A DNA stretch of 64,000 bases from Williamsia serinedens (GCF_024171725.1 NZ_JAMTCG010000010.1:1-64000), one strand, 5' to 3'. Counted from the stretch's first letter, positions 8,495-25,313 are shown. Notes: generated from the sequence alone by a model not told the origin. Made by a program: numbers and translations.

Positions 8495-9564
8495 GAGGTG
8501 GGTTCCTCGGGCCGCTCATCCGGCTCGTGATCTTCGCTGTCGTGACCGTGCTCGCCACCGGCGCGCTCGGTCTGACGATCGCCAACTCGGGCACGTCGGG
8601 CGACAAGAACTTCTCGGCGATCTTCACCGACGCCTCGCTGCTCAACCCGGGTGACGACGTCCGCATCGCGGGTGTGCGCGTCGGGACGGTGCAGTCGGTG
8701 CAGGTGCACGACCACAACCTCGCCAAGGTCGACTTCTCGATCAACCGCGGGGAGCTGCCGCAGGGTGTGCAGGTCTACATCCGGTTCCGCACGCTGACCG
8801 GCATCCGGTACCTGGCCCTGGAGAAGGGCCCGGGCGACCCCGGCCAGACCATCGGCACGGGCACGACGATCAGCCAGGCGAACACGCACCCCGCGGTGAA
8901 CCTGACCGACCTGTTCAACGGGTTCCGCCCGCTGTTCCAGGAGCTGACGGCCGACGACGTGAACAAGCTGTCGGAGGAGATCATCAAGGTCTTCCAGGGC
9001 GAGGGTGGCACCATCACCCAGCTCGTGTCCGACACCGCGGACCTGACCAACACGATCGCCGACAAGGACCAGGTGATCGGTGACCTGATCACCAACCTGA
9101 CCAAGGTGCTCGACACGGTCAACCGCAACGACGACCAGTTGACCGACCTGCTCACGACGACCGAGAAGTTCGTCACCGGGCTGGCCGCGCAGCGGAACTC
9201 GGTCGGGTCGGCCATCACCTCGGTCGCCAACCTGACCGCGGTGACGAGCTCGATCCTGACGCCGACCCGCCCGTCGATCCAGGGCAGCATCGCGTCGATC
9301 AACGACCTGTCGAAGATCATCACCGATCGCCGCGGCGAGGTGGAGAAGACGCTCGAGACGCTGCCGATCAAGGCGCAGAAGATCGGCCGGGCCGCCACCT
9401 TCGGCTCCTGGTTCCAGTTCTATCTGTGCGGCATCGACATCGTCGCCGGCAACGGCAAGAGCACGCTGCTGAGCCAGCCGCTCATCCCGCTGCCCGACAT
9501 CAACCACGTCCTGTACACCAACGTCGCGACGCGATGCTGGGCCGACGACAAGCCGCCGAGCTAG
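8491..9564 (+). CDS. mceB: MCE family protein MceB
   Basis: 357 residues. It has an N-terminal anchor (~8-30), an MCE domain with 'LNPGDDVRIAGVRVGTVQSVQVHDHNLAKVDFSIN' and 'GIRYLALEKG', then a coiled-coil-rich MCE C-terminal region ending in 'FQFYLCGIDI', a segment typical of MceB. The start overlaps the mceA stop as ATGA. Confidence 0.94.
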   Translation: MRGGFLGPLIRLVIFAVVTVLATGALGLTIANSGTSGDKNFSAIFTDASLLNPGDDVRIAGVRVGTVQSVQVHDHNLAKVDFSINRGELPQGVQVYIRFRTLTGIRYLALEKGPGDPGQTIGTGTTISQANTHPAVNLTDLFNGFRPLFQELTADDVNKLSEEIIKVFQGEGGTITQLVSDTADLTNTIADKDQVIGDLITNLTKVLDTVNRNDDQLTDLLTTTEKFVTGLAAQRNSVGSAITSVANLTAVTSSILTPTRPSIQGSIASINDLSKIITDRRGEVEKTLETLPIKAQKIGRAATFGSWFQFYLCGIDIVAGNGKSTLLSQPLIPLPDINHVLYTNVATRCWADDKPPS

Positions 9565-9578
9565 GGAAGGAGGCAGAC

Positions 9579-10622
9579 ATGGCACCCAAGAACGAGAACC
9601 GTCGTCCCGACGCACCTCGTCGCAGTCCGATCACCGTCGGTGGTCTGGGCCTGCTCCTGCTCATCATGGTGACGCTGTCGGCGTTCTTCCTCGGCAGCCT
9701 GCCGCTGGTCGGCGCGGGCACGGTCTACCAGGCCGACTTCACCGAGGGCGCGGGCATCAAGTCCAACGCCGAGGTCCGTGTGGCCGGCGTGAAGGTGGGC
9801 AAGGTCCAGTCCGTGCAGATCCACGGCGACAAGGTGCGGATCGCGTTCCAGGTCAACAACACCTGGGTCGGCGACCAGACCACCGCGTCGATCCAGATCA
9901 AGACGATCCTGGGCCAGAAGTACCTGCAGATCGACCCGCGCGGGGACAAGCTGGCCGACCCGAAGAAGGTCATCACGCAGACGACGTCGCCGTACGACGT
10001 GATCGAGGCGTTCCAGGACGCGTCGCGGCAGATCACCGACGTGAACACCGACCAGTTGGCGACGAGCTTCCGGACCCTGTCGGCGGCGTTCGCGGGCACC
10101 CCGAACGAGATCGGCAACTCCCTCGACGGGTTGAGCCGGTTGTCGCAGACGATCGCCTCGCGCGACCAGGAGGTCCGTCGGCTGCTGGAGGCGACGAAGG
10201 GGACCAGCCAGATCCTGGCCGACCGCAACCGTGAGTTCACGCGGTTGATCGCCGGCGCGGGGGACCTGCTCGACGAGTTGAACAACCGTCAGCAGGACAT
10301 CAGCCGACTGCTGCAGTCGACGACGACCCTGTCGGTGACGTTGACCGGGATCGTCCGGGACAACGAGCAGCAGATCGGTCCGGCGCTCGAGTCGCTGAAG
10401 GGTGTCACCGACATCCTGCAGCGGCAGGACAAGAACCTGCGTGACTCGATCACCTACCTCGCACCCTTCTACCGGCTCTACGCCAACGTCCTCGGCAACG
10501 GACGCTGGTTCGACACGGTGATCAAGAACCTTCTGCCGCCCGGCCTGCCGGCGCAGAACACGACCCGGCCGCCGAACAAGTACCGGCTGCTCAACAACGG
10601 CGGAACGGAGGCGACCGGATGA
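9579..10622 (+). CDS. mceC: MCE family protein MceC
   Basis: 347 residues from the ATG at 9579, chosen because GGGAAGGAGG lies just before it; a longer frame reaching back into mceB is out of register with the family. There is an N-terminal anchor (~20-42), an MCE domain ('GIKSNAEVRVAGVKVGKVQSVQIHGDKVRIAFQVNN', then 'GQKYLQIDPRGD') and a helical tail. It lies 14 bp after mceB. Confidence 0.94.
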   Translation: MAPKNENRRPDAPRRSPITVGGLGLLLLIMVTLSAFFLGSLPLVGAGTVYQADFTEGAGIKSNAEVRVAGVKVGKVQSVQIHGDKVRIAFQVNNTWVGDQTTASIQIKTILGQKYLQIDPRGDKLADPKKVITQTTSPYDVIEAFQDASRQITDVNTDQLATSFRTLSAAFAGTPNEIGNSLDGLSRLSQTIASRDQEVRRLLEATKGTSQILADRNREFTRLIAGAGDLLDELNNRQQDISRLLQSTTTLSVTLTGIVRDNEQQIGPALESLKGVTDILQRQDKNLRDSITYLAPFYRLYANVLGNGRWFDTVIKNLLPPGLPAQNTTRPPNKYRLLNNGGTEATG

Positions 10623-11899
10623 TGTCCGACCAGTCCGCCCGGCACGACCTCCGGGACACCTCCGGTCCCGGCAGGTGGTTCACGCCGCGGCACATCGCGA
10701 TCCTGGTGACCACCGTCGTCGTCGCGCTCATCGCGGCCGGCGTCCTGTGGTGGGTGTTCACGTCCATCTCGAAGACGCACATCACCGCGTACTTCAAGAG
10801 CAGCGTCGGCATCTACGAGGGCACCGACGTCCGCATCATGGGCGTCAAGGTCGGTTCCGTCGACAAGGTGGAGCCCCAGGGCGAGCAGGTGAAGGTCGAG
10901 CTCAGCGTCGACGGTGGTCAGCCGCTGCCGGCCGACGTGCGCGCGGTGCAGATCACGCCGTCCGTCGTCGCCGACCGCTACATCCAGCTGACGCCGACGT
11001 ACCACGACGGTGATCGCAAGGCGGGCAAGGACATCACGCTCAGCCTCAACCAGACGATGGTGCCGGTCGAGGTCGACCAGCTCTACTCCAGCGTCGAGAA
11101 GCTGTCGAAGTCGCTGGGCCCGCAGGGCGCCAACCGCCAGGGCGCTCTGAGCGACCTGATCACCACGGGCGCGAAGAACCTCAGCGGCAACGGCGACAAG
11201 CTGGGCCAGACGATCGAGAAGCTGTCCGCGGCCACGCAGACCCTGTCGGACTCGCGCGGCAACCTCGTCGACACGATCAAGAACCTCGACGTCTTCGTCG
11301 GGGCCCTGGCCGACAACGACGCCCAGGTGCGGCAGTTCAACACCCAGCTCTCGTCGTTCTCGGAGTTTCTCGCCGGTGAGCGGCAGCAGCTCGGTCAGGC
11401 GCTGAACAAGCTGTCGATCGCCCTCGGTGACGTCGCGACGTTCGTCCAGGACAACCGGATCGCCCTCGGCGACCGGGTGCGTGAGCTCCTGCCGACGACC
11501 AAGACCCTGGCCGACACGACGAACTTCCAGAAGGAGATCCTCACGGTTCTCCCCGTCACGCTGAGCAACCTGGCCAACGCCTACAACGCCGAATCGGGAA
11601 CGCTCGACCTGCGCGTGGTGCTGCCCGAGCTGCAGAGTCTGGCCGGCACGAGCTGCAAGCTGCTCGACCTCGGTCAGCTCAAGCCCGGCGACCCGGCGTT
11701 CGTGCAGTTCAGCAACACGCTGCGGCCGATCCTGAACCAGTGCGCGAACATCACGTCACAGATCGACCAGGGCATCAAGACGCCGACGTTGAACCTGCCG
11801 TTCGGCATCCTCAGCACCGACAACCAGCAGCGTCGCGGCGCTGTGCCGGGCACCGTCCCGGGCACACCGTCGCCGGGACTGTCCGGAGGACCGCGATGA
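10619..11899 (+). CDS. mceD: MCE family protein MceD
   Basis: 426 residues with an anchor at ~20-45 and an MCE domain ('GIYEGTDVRIMGVKVGSVDKVEPQGEQVKVELSVD', 'ADRYIQLTP'). A long helical region and a Pro/Gly-rich end follow. ATGATG overlaps the mceC stop, so the start is 10619 or 10622. Confidence 0.94.
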   Translation: MMSDQSARHDLRDTSGPGRWFTPRHIAILVTTVVVALIAAGVLWWVFTSISKTHITAYFKSSVGIYEGTDVRIMGVKVGSVDKVEPQGEQVKVELSVDGGQPLPADVRAVQITPSVVADRYIQLTPTYHDGDRKAGKDITLSLNQTMVPVEVDQLYSSVEKLSKSLGPQGANRQGALSDLITTGAKNLSGNGDKLGQTIEKLSAATQTLSDSRGNLVDTIKNLDVFVGALADNDAQVRQFNTQLSSFSEFLAGERQQLGQALNKLSIALGDVATFVQDNRIALGDRVRELLPTTKTLADTTNFQKEILTVLPVTLSNLANAYNAESGTLDLRVVLPELQSLAGTSCKLLDLGQLKPGDPAFVQFSNTLRPILNQCANITSQIDQGIKTPTLNLPFGILSTDNQQRRGAVPGTVPGTPSPGLSGGPR

Positions 11900-13182
11900 C
11901 CCGCCGGGTGATGCGTGGCCGCCTGCGGGCCGCCGCCGTGGGTGCGGCCGGCCTGGTGGCCGCGATCGTGATGACCGGGTGTTCCGGTGGCATCTACTCG
12001 GTGCCGCTGCCCGGTGGTGCGGACACGGGTGACAACCCGCGGACGTACAAGATCCAGTTCGACGACGTGCTCGACCTGGTGCCGCAGTCGGCGGTCAAGC
12101 TCGACGGCGTCACGGTCGGCAAGGTCACCAAGATCGAGATCGCGCCGAACCAGTGGTCGGCGCAGGTCGAGGTGCAGGTCAAGAACAAGATCGACCTGTC
12201 GGACAAGGCGCAGGCCAACGTCGAGCAGACCAACCTGCTGGGTGAGAAGTTCGTCGCCCTGGTCGACCCGTCGTCGAACGCCGGCGCGCCGCGCCAGCCG
12301 GAGAACGAGGCCATCCCGACCGACCGGACGCGTACCGCGACGACGATCGAGCAGGTCCTCGGCGCGCTGTCGATGCTGCTGAACGGGGGCGGGATCGCGC
12401 AGATCACGCCGATCGTGAACGAGCTCAACAAGGCGTTCGAGGGCCGTGAGGGCACGGTCAAGTCGCTGCTCAACCAGACTCAGCGTCTGATCTCCTCGCT
12501 GGACGACCAGAAGAACGACATCACGCGGGCCATCGACGGCCTGGCGACTCTGTCGGACCGGACGTCGCAGCAGACCCAGCAGATCGACCGCATCCTCAAC
12601 CAGCTGCCCGCCGGTGTGAAGGTGCTCGAGGACCAGCGTCCGCAGTTCGTGACGCTGCTGCAGAAGCTCGACTCGCTGGGTCAGGTCGGTGTCGACATCC
12701 TGGGTCGGGCGCGCAACGAGATCATCACCGACCTCCGCGCGCTGCGTCCGACGCTGTCGGCGCTCGCCGGCGCGGCGCCGGATCTCATCACCGCCGCCCC
12801 GCTGCTGTTCACCTACCCGTTCCCCGACGACCTGCTGCCGGGTGTCCGCGGTGACTCGACCAACCTGTTCCTCTCGGTCGACCTGCGACTGCTCAACCAG
12901 CTCGAGGCGCTCGGCGTGGGTCAGCCCGAGCCGCGGTACGTCCCGGTCGGCAGCGGTCCACCGCAGAAGGTCGACCCGCGGAACCCGTACTACAACGGCA
13001 ACGGTGCCCGGCTCGGGTTCCCGACGATCACGCTGCTGCCGCTGCTCAACTCGCGGCCGGGGCCGAACACGCCGCCGTCGGGTGGGCAGTACAGCCTGCT
13101 GCCGTCGCCGCGACAGGGACAGACCGCTCTGACCGCGCCCGCCGCGATGCTGGCGCCCGGTGCGACGGGAGGGGGCAGGTGA
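11896..13182 (+). CDS. mceE: MCE family lipoprotein MceE
   Basis: 428 residues. The ATG at 11896 overlaps the mceD stop and has GGAGGA upstream. The N-terminus is a lipoprotein signal: basic start, hydrophobic stretch and lipobox-like V-M-T-G-C with the lipidated Cys at 29, as usual for the E member of mce operons. The MCE domain ('LVPQSAVKLDGVTVGKVTKIEIAPNQWSAQVEVQVKN', 'GEKFVALVDP') and helical region follow. Confidence 0.94.
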   Translation: MTRRVMRGRLRAAAVGAAGLVAAIVMTGCSGGIYSVPLPGGADTGDNPRTYKIQFDDVLDLVPQSAVKLDGVTVGKVTKIEIAPNQWSAQVEVQVKNKIDLSDKAQANVEQTNLLGEKFVALVDPSSNAGAPRQPENEAIPTDRTRTATTIEQVLGALSMLLNGGGIAQITPIVNELNKAFEGREGTVKSLLNQTQRLISSLDDQKNDITRAIDGLATLSDRTSQQTQQIDRILNQLPAGVKVLEDQRPQFVTLLQKLDSLGQVGVDILGRARNEIITDLRALRPTLSALAGAAPDLITAAPLLFTYPFPDDLLPGVRGDSTNLFLSVDLRLLNQLEALGVGQPEPRYVPVGSGPPQKVDPRNPYYNGNGARLGFPTITLLPLLNSRPGPNTPPSGGQYSLLPSPRQGQTALTAPAAMLAPGATGGGR

Positions 13183-14420
13183 TCCCGAAGCTCGCGAAGT
13201 GGCAGCTGATCGTGTTCGCGATCATCGCCATCGTCGCCGTCGCCTACGTGGGTGCCACCTACGCCCGTCTGGACAAGTTGTTCGGCATCGGGACCTACAC
13301 GGTCCACGCCGACTTCCCGGACTCCGGCGGCATCTTCACCAACGCCGAGGTCACGTACCTCGGTACCCCGGTGGGCCGCGTCGGGTCGCTGCAACTGCGT
13401 CCCGACGGTGTCCGCGTCAACCTGACGATGAACTCGGGTGACGCGAAGATCCCCGCGACCGCGCAGGCCGTGGTGGCCAACCGCTCGGCCATCGGTGAGC
13501 AGTACGTCGACCTGCGTCCGTCGTCGACGGGTGGGCCGTACCTGAAGGAGGGGTCGGTCATCACCAACACCTCCATCCCGGTGCCTGTGCAGGACGTCAT
13601 CTCCTCGGCGGTCGACTTCACCGGGTCGGTCCCGCTGAACGACCTGCGGACCGTCGTGACCGAGCTGGGCAAGGCGTTCGACAACAACGGGGAGAACCTG
13701 CGCACGCTGGTCGACTCCCTGGCGAACCTGTCGAAGTCGGGCAACGACAATCTGCCGCAGACCATCTCGTTGATCCGCAACTCCGACACCGTGCTGACCA
13801 CCCAGGCGGCGCAGTCCGACGAGATCCTCAACTGGTCGCAGAACATCGGGCTCATCACCGCCCAGCTCGCGACCAGCGACCCCGATCTCCGTCGCCTGCT
13901 CACCACCGGTCAGACGTCGGCGTCGCAGCTGTCGGCGCTGCTCGAGCGCAGCGGCGGCGACATCACCACCGCCGTCCGCAACCTCGCGCTCGACGTGCGC
14001 AACGTGAAGGGCACCTACGCGGGGGTCTCCCCGGCGCTGGCGCTGCTGTCGGCGGTGTCGTCGGCGAGCTACAGCCCCGCACCCGGCGACGGCACGATCC
14101 ACTTCGGCGCCACCCTGGAGACGAACAACCCGCCGTCGTGCACGTTCGGGTACGAGGGAACGCAGCAGATCATCGCCGAGGAGAAGCGGAAGAACCCGAA
14201 CTTCGACATCAACTACGACGACTTCCCGTTCAACACCGACGCGAAGTGCTCGTTGCCGCAGGGCAGCCCGACCGGTGTCCGCGGTGCGCAGAACGCCGTC
14301 TACGCGGATCCGTACACGCCGCAGCCCTGGGACAACATCCCTAAGAAGGATCCCGACAAGCTGAACCTGAACCCCCTGGTCACGCAGCTGTCGTACCTGC
14401 TCGGGGTGTTCCCGCGCTGA
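13179..14420 (+). CDS. mceF: MCE family protein MceF
   Basis: 413 residues, starting with GTG overlapping the mceE stop (GTGA). There is an N-terminal anchor (~5-27), an MCE domain ('GIFTNAEVTYLGTPVGRVGSLQLRPDGVRVNLTMNSG', 'GEQYVDLRPS'), a helical region, and a C-terminal segment with 'CTFGYEGTQQII' and 'NAVYADPYTPQPWDNIP'. It is the last of the six Mce subunits; a hairpin follows. Confidence 0.94.
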   Translation: MIPKLAKWQLIVFAIIAIVAVAYVGATYARLDKLFGIGTYTVHADFPDSGGIFTNAEVTYLGTPVGRVGSLQLRPDGVRVNLTMNSGDAKIPATAQAVVANRSAIGEQYVDLRPSSTGGPYLKEGSVITNTSIPVPVQDVISSAVDFTGSVPLNDLRTVVTELGKAFDNNGENLRTLVDSLANLSKSGNDNLPQTISLIRNSDTVLTTQAAQSDEILNWSQNIGLITAQLATSDPDLRRLLTTGQTSASQLSALLERSGGDITTAVRNLALDVRNVKGTYAGVSPALALLSAVSSASYSPAPGDGTIHFGATLETNNPPSCTFGYEGTQQIIAEEKRKNPNFDINYDDFPFNTDAKCSLPQGSPTGVRGAQNAVYADPYTPQPWDNIPKKDPDKLNLNPLVTQLSYLLGVFPR

Positions 14421-14428
14421 CCTCGCCG

Positions 14429-14457
14429 GCCGCACACCGACCCTGTCGGTGTGCGGC
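14429..14457 (+). terminator. Hairpin between mceF and the Mce-associated genes
   Basis: A perfect 13-bp stem (14429-14441 with 14445-14457) around a CCT loop is followed by TGTCGTGTGTCC rather than a U-run. It probably reduces read-through from mceF into the two Mce-associated genes. Confidence 0.65.
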
Positions 14458-14519
14458 TGTCGTGTGTCCGGCGCCGGTGTGGGGGAGCTCTCAGAGTCCA
14501 TGACTACAGTGACGAGGCG

Positions 14520-15320
14520 ATGAACACTCCCGACCCCACGGCCCCCGCGACGGACCCGACGGACCCCGAGGACACCGCCGCCTCCCAGGAGTCCGAGTCG
14601 ACGTCGACGCCCGCCGCCGCATCGACCCCGTCGCCGACGGCCACCGCCACCGACAGTGCGACGGGGGACGAGGGGACCTCCTCGTCCCGGGTCGCCGGTG
14701 CGCGACGCGTCGCCCGCACCGCGGCCCTGCCGGTCGCCGCGGTCGTCGTGGTGGCGGGCCTGATCGCGGCGATCGTGTTCGCCGGGATCTACGGCTACCG
14801 GTGGTACGACGACGCCGAGAACAAGGTGCCGGTGCAGACCGCCCGCGACGACGCGCTGGGCGGCGCCGAGCAGGCCATGCTCAACATCCTCAACATCGAC
14901 CTGAAGAACAGCGACGCCTACCAGAAGCGCCTGCAGGCCTCGGTCACCGGCAACGCGCAGCAGCAGCTGCTCGGCAGCACCGGGTTGGGGGAGCTGCAGA
15001 AGCAGGCGGGTGACCCGGCGAACGCCGCCACGCTCACCGCCAAGTTGCAGCGCAGCGCGGTGGTCTCCCTCGACGACGACCGCAGCAACGCCACGACGCT
15101 GGTGTTCCTCAACGTGACGTCGTCCCGACCGAACCAGGCGTCGTCGTCGCAGACCATGGGCTTCCAGGTGTCGGTCACGAAGGACGGCGGGATCTGGAAG
15201 GCGAACAACATCCAGCCGCTCGACTCCGTCGCGATCGACTCGACCGACGCCGGCCAGGCGGGAGGCGCGGCCCCGTCCGCCGCCCCCAGCAGCGCCGCGC
15301 CCGCCCCCGGAGGGAACTGA
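14520..15320 (+). CDS. Mce-associated membrane protein (Mas/Mam-type), first copy
   Basis: 266 residues. A long Thr/Pro/Ala-rich cytoplasmic N-terminus (1-65) precedes a single membrane helix (~68-91, 'ALPVAAVVVVAGLIAAIVFAGIYGY') and an extracytoplasmic domain with conserved aromatic and turn positions typical of Mce-associated proteins. These stabilise or assist Mce complexes (as Mas and OmamA do). The ATG at 14520 has GAGG just upstream. The small overlap with the next gene (TGATG) indicates co-translation. Confidence 0.85.
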   Translation: MNTPDPTAPATDPTDPEDTAASQESESTSTPAAASTPSPTATATDSATGDEGTSSSRVAGARRVARTAALPVAAVVVVAGLIAAIVFAGIYGYRWYDDAENKVPVQTARDDALGGAEQAMLNILNIDLKNSDAYQKRLQASVTGNAQQQLLGSTGLGELQKQAGDPANAATLTAKLQRSAVVSLDDDRSNATTLVFLNVTSSRPNQASSSQTMGFQVSVTKDGGIWKANNIQPLDSVAIDSTDAGQAGGAAPSAAPSSAAPAPGGN

Positions 15321-16288
15321 TGACCACGCCCCGCGGACCCCGCGGCAACCGTCGTCCCCGCGTCGCCGGCCGCCCGGCGACCCGACCCACCTCGCCCGAC
15401 CGCCCCACGTCGCGGCCGACCGACGACGACGCGACGACGCCGGAGACCGTCGAACCGTCGGCGCCTGACACCGACACGTCCGCCCCCGCGACGCCTGTCA
15501 CCGAGACGCCCGAGGCGGAGACGTCCGAGACCGAGACGCCCGCCGCGGCGTCGACGGCGGGCACCACCCCCGCGGACCCCGCCGCGGAGGCGGACGAGGC
15601 CGCGACCGACACCGCCGACGCCGGAGTGGACCTCGGGAAGAAGCCCGCGGCGCCGGCGAGCCCGCGCGGCAAGTCGCGGCCCGCGGTCAAGGTCTCGACC
15701 ATCAAGCCCCAGTCGACGCGACCCGCGCCGAAGCGCCCCACCGCGGCCGCGACCGACGACGCGACCCGCCCGTCGCGTCGTCGCCGGTTCCTCGGCTGGC
15801 GCACCGTCGGCGTCCTCGCGGCGATCGCCGTCGTGATCGGTGTCGTCGCGGGTGTCGCCGCCGCGAAACCCGGCGTCGACCTCTCCGACAACAAGGCCTT
15901 CGTCGACGCGTCGCTCACCAGCCAGGTCAGCGCCCAGGCCAAGACCCGCATCTGCTCGGTGTTCGCCGTCAACTACGCCAAGCTCGACGACTGGGAGCGC
16001 ACCGCGAAGGCCAACGTGACGGGGGAGGCGTCGACACGCTTCACCCAGTACGCCGGTGCCGTCCGTGACGCTCTCGGGCAGACGGGGCTCACCGAGGGCG
16101 GGGTCGACTGCCGTGTCGACACCGTGGGCGTCCGGTCGATCACCGGTGACTCCGCGACGTTGGTGGTGAACCTGATCCTCAGCCAGACCGAGGGGCAGAC
16201 GGCCTCCGGCAGCGGGACCAAGCGCTACCAGGTGTCCATGCAGCAGGTGAACGGCCAGTGGCTGGTCGCGGACTTCAGCGACTTCTGA
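15320..16288 (+). CDS. Mce-associated membrane protein, second copy
   Basis: 322 residues with the same plan as the preceding protein but a longer disordered start. Residues 1-~150 are a Pro/Thr/Glu-rich acidic tail on the cytoplasmic side, then comes one membrane helix (~165-187, 'TVGVLAAIAVVIGVVAGVAAA') and an extracytoplasmic domain ending in 'MQQVNGQWLVADFSDF', the typical end of Mas proteins. It shares TGATG with the upstream stop. The low-complexity N-terminus explains the very high GC of this part. Confidence 0.85.
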   Translation: MTTPRGPRGNRRPRVAGRPATRPTSPDRPTSRPTDDDATTPETVEPSAPDTDTSAPATPVTETPEAETSETETPAAASTAGTTPADPAAEADEAATDTADAGVDLGKKPAAPASPRGKSRPAVKVSTIKPQSTRPAPKRPTAAATDDATRPSRRRRFLGWRTVGVLAAIAVVIGVVAGVAAAKPGVDLSDNKAFVDASLTSQVSAQAKTRICSVFAVNYAKLDDWERTAKANVTGEASTRFTQYAGAVRDALGQTGLTEGGVDCRVDTVGVRSITGDSATLVVNLILSQTEGQTASGSGTKRYQVSMQQVNGQWLVADFSDF

Positions 16289-16434
16289 GGGTCTGTACGG
16301 AATTCTGACGCACCGACCTGCGCGTTCCTCTTGACTCGCACGCCCGGTGGTTGCACGCTGTTCCCAGCGACGGACACCGGCAGCCACTGGTGGTCGCACC
16401 AGCGCGGAGGTCTTCTGACGACCTCGTACCGATG

Positions 16435-16465
16435 TTGACATCGGACCGGTTTTTTCTGATACAGT
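16435..16465 (+). promoter_or_regulatory. Strong promoter for rpoB-rpoC
   Basis: Consensus TTGACA (16435-16440), a 19-bp spacer and TACAGT (16460-16465) preceded by TG, i.e. an extended -10. The leader to rpoB is ~190 nt. A second possible -35 (TTGACT, 16331-16336) is further upstream but lacks a good -10. No gene lies in 16289-16661. Confidence 0.75.
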
Positions 16466-16661
16466 TGGACGTTGCGCTGGCTGCCTTCTGTCCACATCAC
16501 GATCTCCCACGCGGGCCACACCTGTGTCCGTCGACGGCGATCGCGCAGGACGCCCCGGAGGGAAGTCTCAGCGCCGCCGACAACAACGCCCACGGTGTCA
16601 CCCGTCTTCCCGCGGATGACGCACCTCGTCGGGCACACAGAGATCCGTGTTGGAAGGACGC

Positions 16662-20177
<3,516 letters not shown>

Positions 20178-20252
20178 TGAGCGTCGGTGCGCCTCCGGGC
20201 GCACCGACCTCCACCAGCCCTCACCGACCCAGAGCAACCCGAGAGGCAACAC

Positions 20253-24209
<3,957 letters not shown>

Positions 24210-24230
24210 CCCCGAGTAGTCCCTGATCGA

Positions 24231-24270
24231 CAGGACGGCTCCCACCGCGAGGTGGGGGCCGTCCTGCGTC
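24231..24270 (+). terminator. Terminator of the rpoB-rpoC operon
   Basis: A 16-position stem (24231-24246 with 24251-24266; a single T-G pair in the middle) and a GCGA loop, followed by CGTCTGTGCC. Confidence 0.8.
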
Positions 24271-24284
24271 TGTGCCCGTCGCGC

Positions 24285-24428
24285 CAACCCGCCGAGCGTG
24301 CGGTAGATGCTGTCGAGCGTGCACCAGATCCCGCCGAGCGTGCCAAAACCCCTCGCCGAGCGTGCGGTAGATCCCCCCGAGCGTGCACCAGATGCCGTCG
24401 ACCGTGCACCAGATCCCGCCGAGCGTGG
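24285..24428. repeat. 21-bp tandem array, family A (reverse orientation), 6-7 units
   Basis: Units start at 24302, 24323, 24344 (22 bp), 24366, 24387 and 24408, with a partial unit before 24302. Read on the minus strand, the consensus is GCACGCTCGGCGGGATCT plus three variable bases (GGT, ACC...). Variation is concentrated at base 5-6 and the last three bases. The array fills the gap between the rpoC terminator and the end of the convergent gene. Confidence 0.9.
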
Positions 24429-24431
24429 CGC

Positions 24432-25313
24432 TCAGCGTCCTCGTCGACGCCCGCGGGCGTCGAGCAGGCCGCGTAGCTGCGCGAGAAACCCGCCCGGATC
24501 GCCGGACAGCTGGACGCTGTTCCGTCTCTCGGTGTGCCATCCCAGGGCGGCGGTCTGCCGATCGCGCGCCGCATTGGAAAGCCGTTGGTCTTCGCTGTAG
24601 TGGTATTCGAACCCGTCGAACTCCACGCCGATCTTCTCGCGGCGGTAGGCGAGGTCGAACTTGGCGATGATCACGCCCGCCTCGTCGTAGACCTTCACCT
24701 GTGTCTCCGGCTTCGGCAGGCCGCCGTCGAGCATGAGGAACCGCGTCCAGCTCTCGCCCGACGACTCGGCGCCGGCGTCGATCCACGGGACGAGCCCACG
24801 GAGCTGTCGAATGTTCCGTACCGCCGGGTGTGCGACGACGAACCGCCACAAGTCCATGTGGTCGAAATCGGTCGCTCGCGTGAGGTCGTCGAGATGTGCC
24901 AAAGCCAGCCAGGCAGGAGTGCGACGTCCGAGATCGAACGCAGTCCTGATCGGTGAGGTGACCGGCATGCCGTCGATGACAACTACGTCGGCCGGGTTCA
25001 CCTCAGTGCGATGGATGCGGACGTCGTTGAATCGCCGTCCCTGGCCGGTCGGCGGTCGGATCAGCTCGACGGTCGCACCGTGATCGAAGAACGTGCCGCC
25101 ATGCAGGACCGCAGCGCTGACGCCTGCCACCACGGAGTCAGGGCCCGCCCTCAGCCATCCTGCCCGGATGGTCTCCACGGCCGTCAATGGTGACGCGGCT
25201 TCGGCGTACACGCCGCGATGCACCATGCGGAAGTCCCGGCGTATGTCTCGCGGACCCACGTCGCCCGGCAGACCGTGGTCGCCGAGTGCGAATGGGCGGT
25301 TGTCGATGCTCAT
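24432..25313 (-). CDS. AbiEi-like/DUF559 endonuclease-fold protein
   Basis: 293 residues from the ATG at 25313; a longer frame would translate the repeat array and was rejected. The N-terminal half ('RDFRMVHRGVYAEAAS...', 'VSAAVLHGGTFFD', 'VRIHRTEVNPADVVVIDGMPVTSPIRTAFDLGRR') matches the AbiEi-type antitoxin/wHTH-like region common in Actinobacteria. The C-terminal ~100 residues ('FDLAYRREKIGVEFDGFEYHYSEDQRLSNAARDRQTAALGWHTERR') have the Vsr/DUF559 nuclease-fold pattern with D...E-x-D. Such proteins are abundant and functionally uncharacterised. No toxin partner is adjacent, so a toxin-antitoxin role is not supported here. Confidence 0.75.
   Translation of the reverse strand: MSIDNRPFALGDHGLPGDVGPRDIRRDFRMVHRGVYAEAASPLTAVETIRAGWLRAGPDSVVAGVSAAVLHGGTFFDHGATVELIRPPTGQGRRFNDVRIHRTEVNPADVVVIDGMPVTSPIRTAFDLGRRTPAWLALAHLDDLTRATDFDHMDLWRFVVAHPAVRNIRQLRGLVPWIDAGAESSGESWTRFLMLDGGLPKPETQVKVYDEAGVIIAKFDLAYRREKIGVEFDGFEYHYSEDQRLSNAARDRQTAALGWHTERRNSVQLSGDPGGFLAQLRGLLDARGRRRGR

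Noticed and set aside
9426-9578. Longer mceC reaching back into mceB
   Set aside because: The extra residues are the out-of-frame reading of the mceB end; GGGAAGGAGG places the start at 9579.
14505-14510. TACAGT before the first Mce-associated gene as an independent promoter
   Set aside because: The -10 is good but no -35 is recognisable at 16-19 bp, and a ribosome site is present; too weak to list as a feature.
24432-25313. Type IV toxin-antitoxin system
   Set aside because: The protein resembles AbiEi only in part and no AbiEii-type nucleotidyltransferase gene is adjacent.
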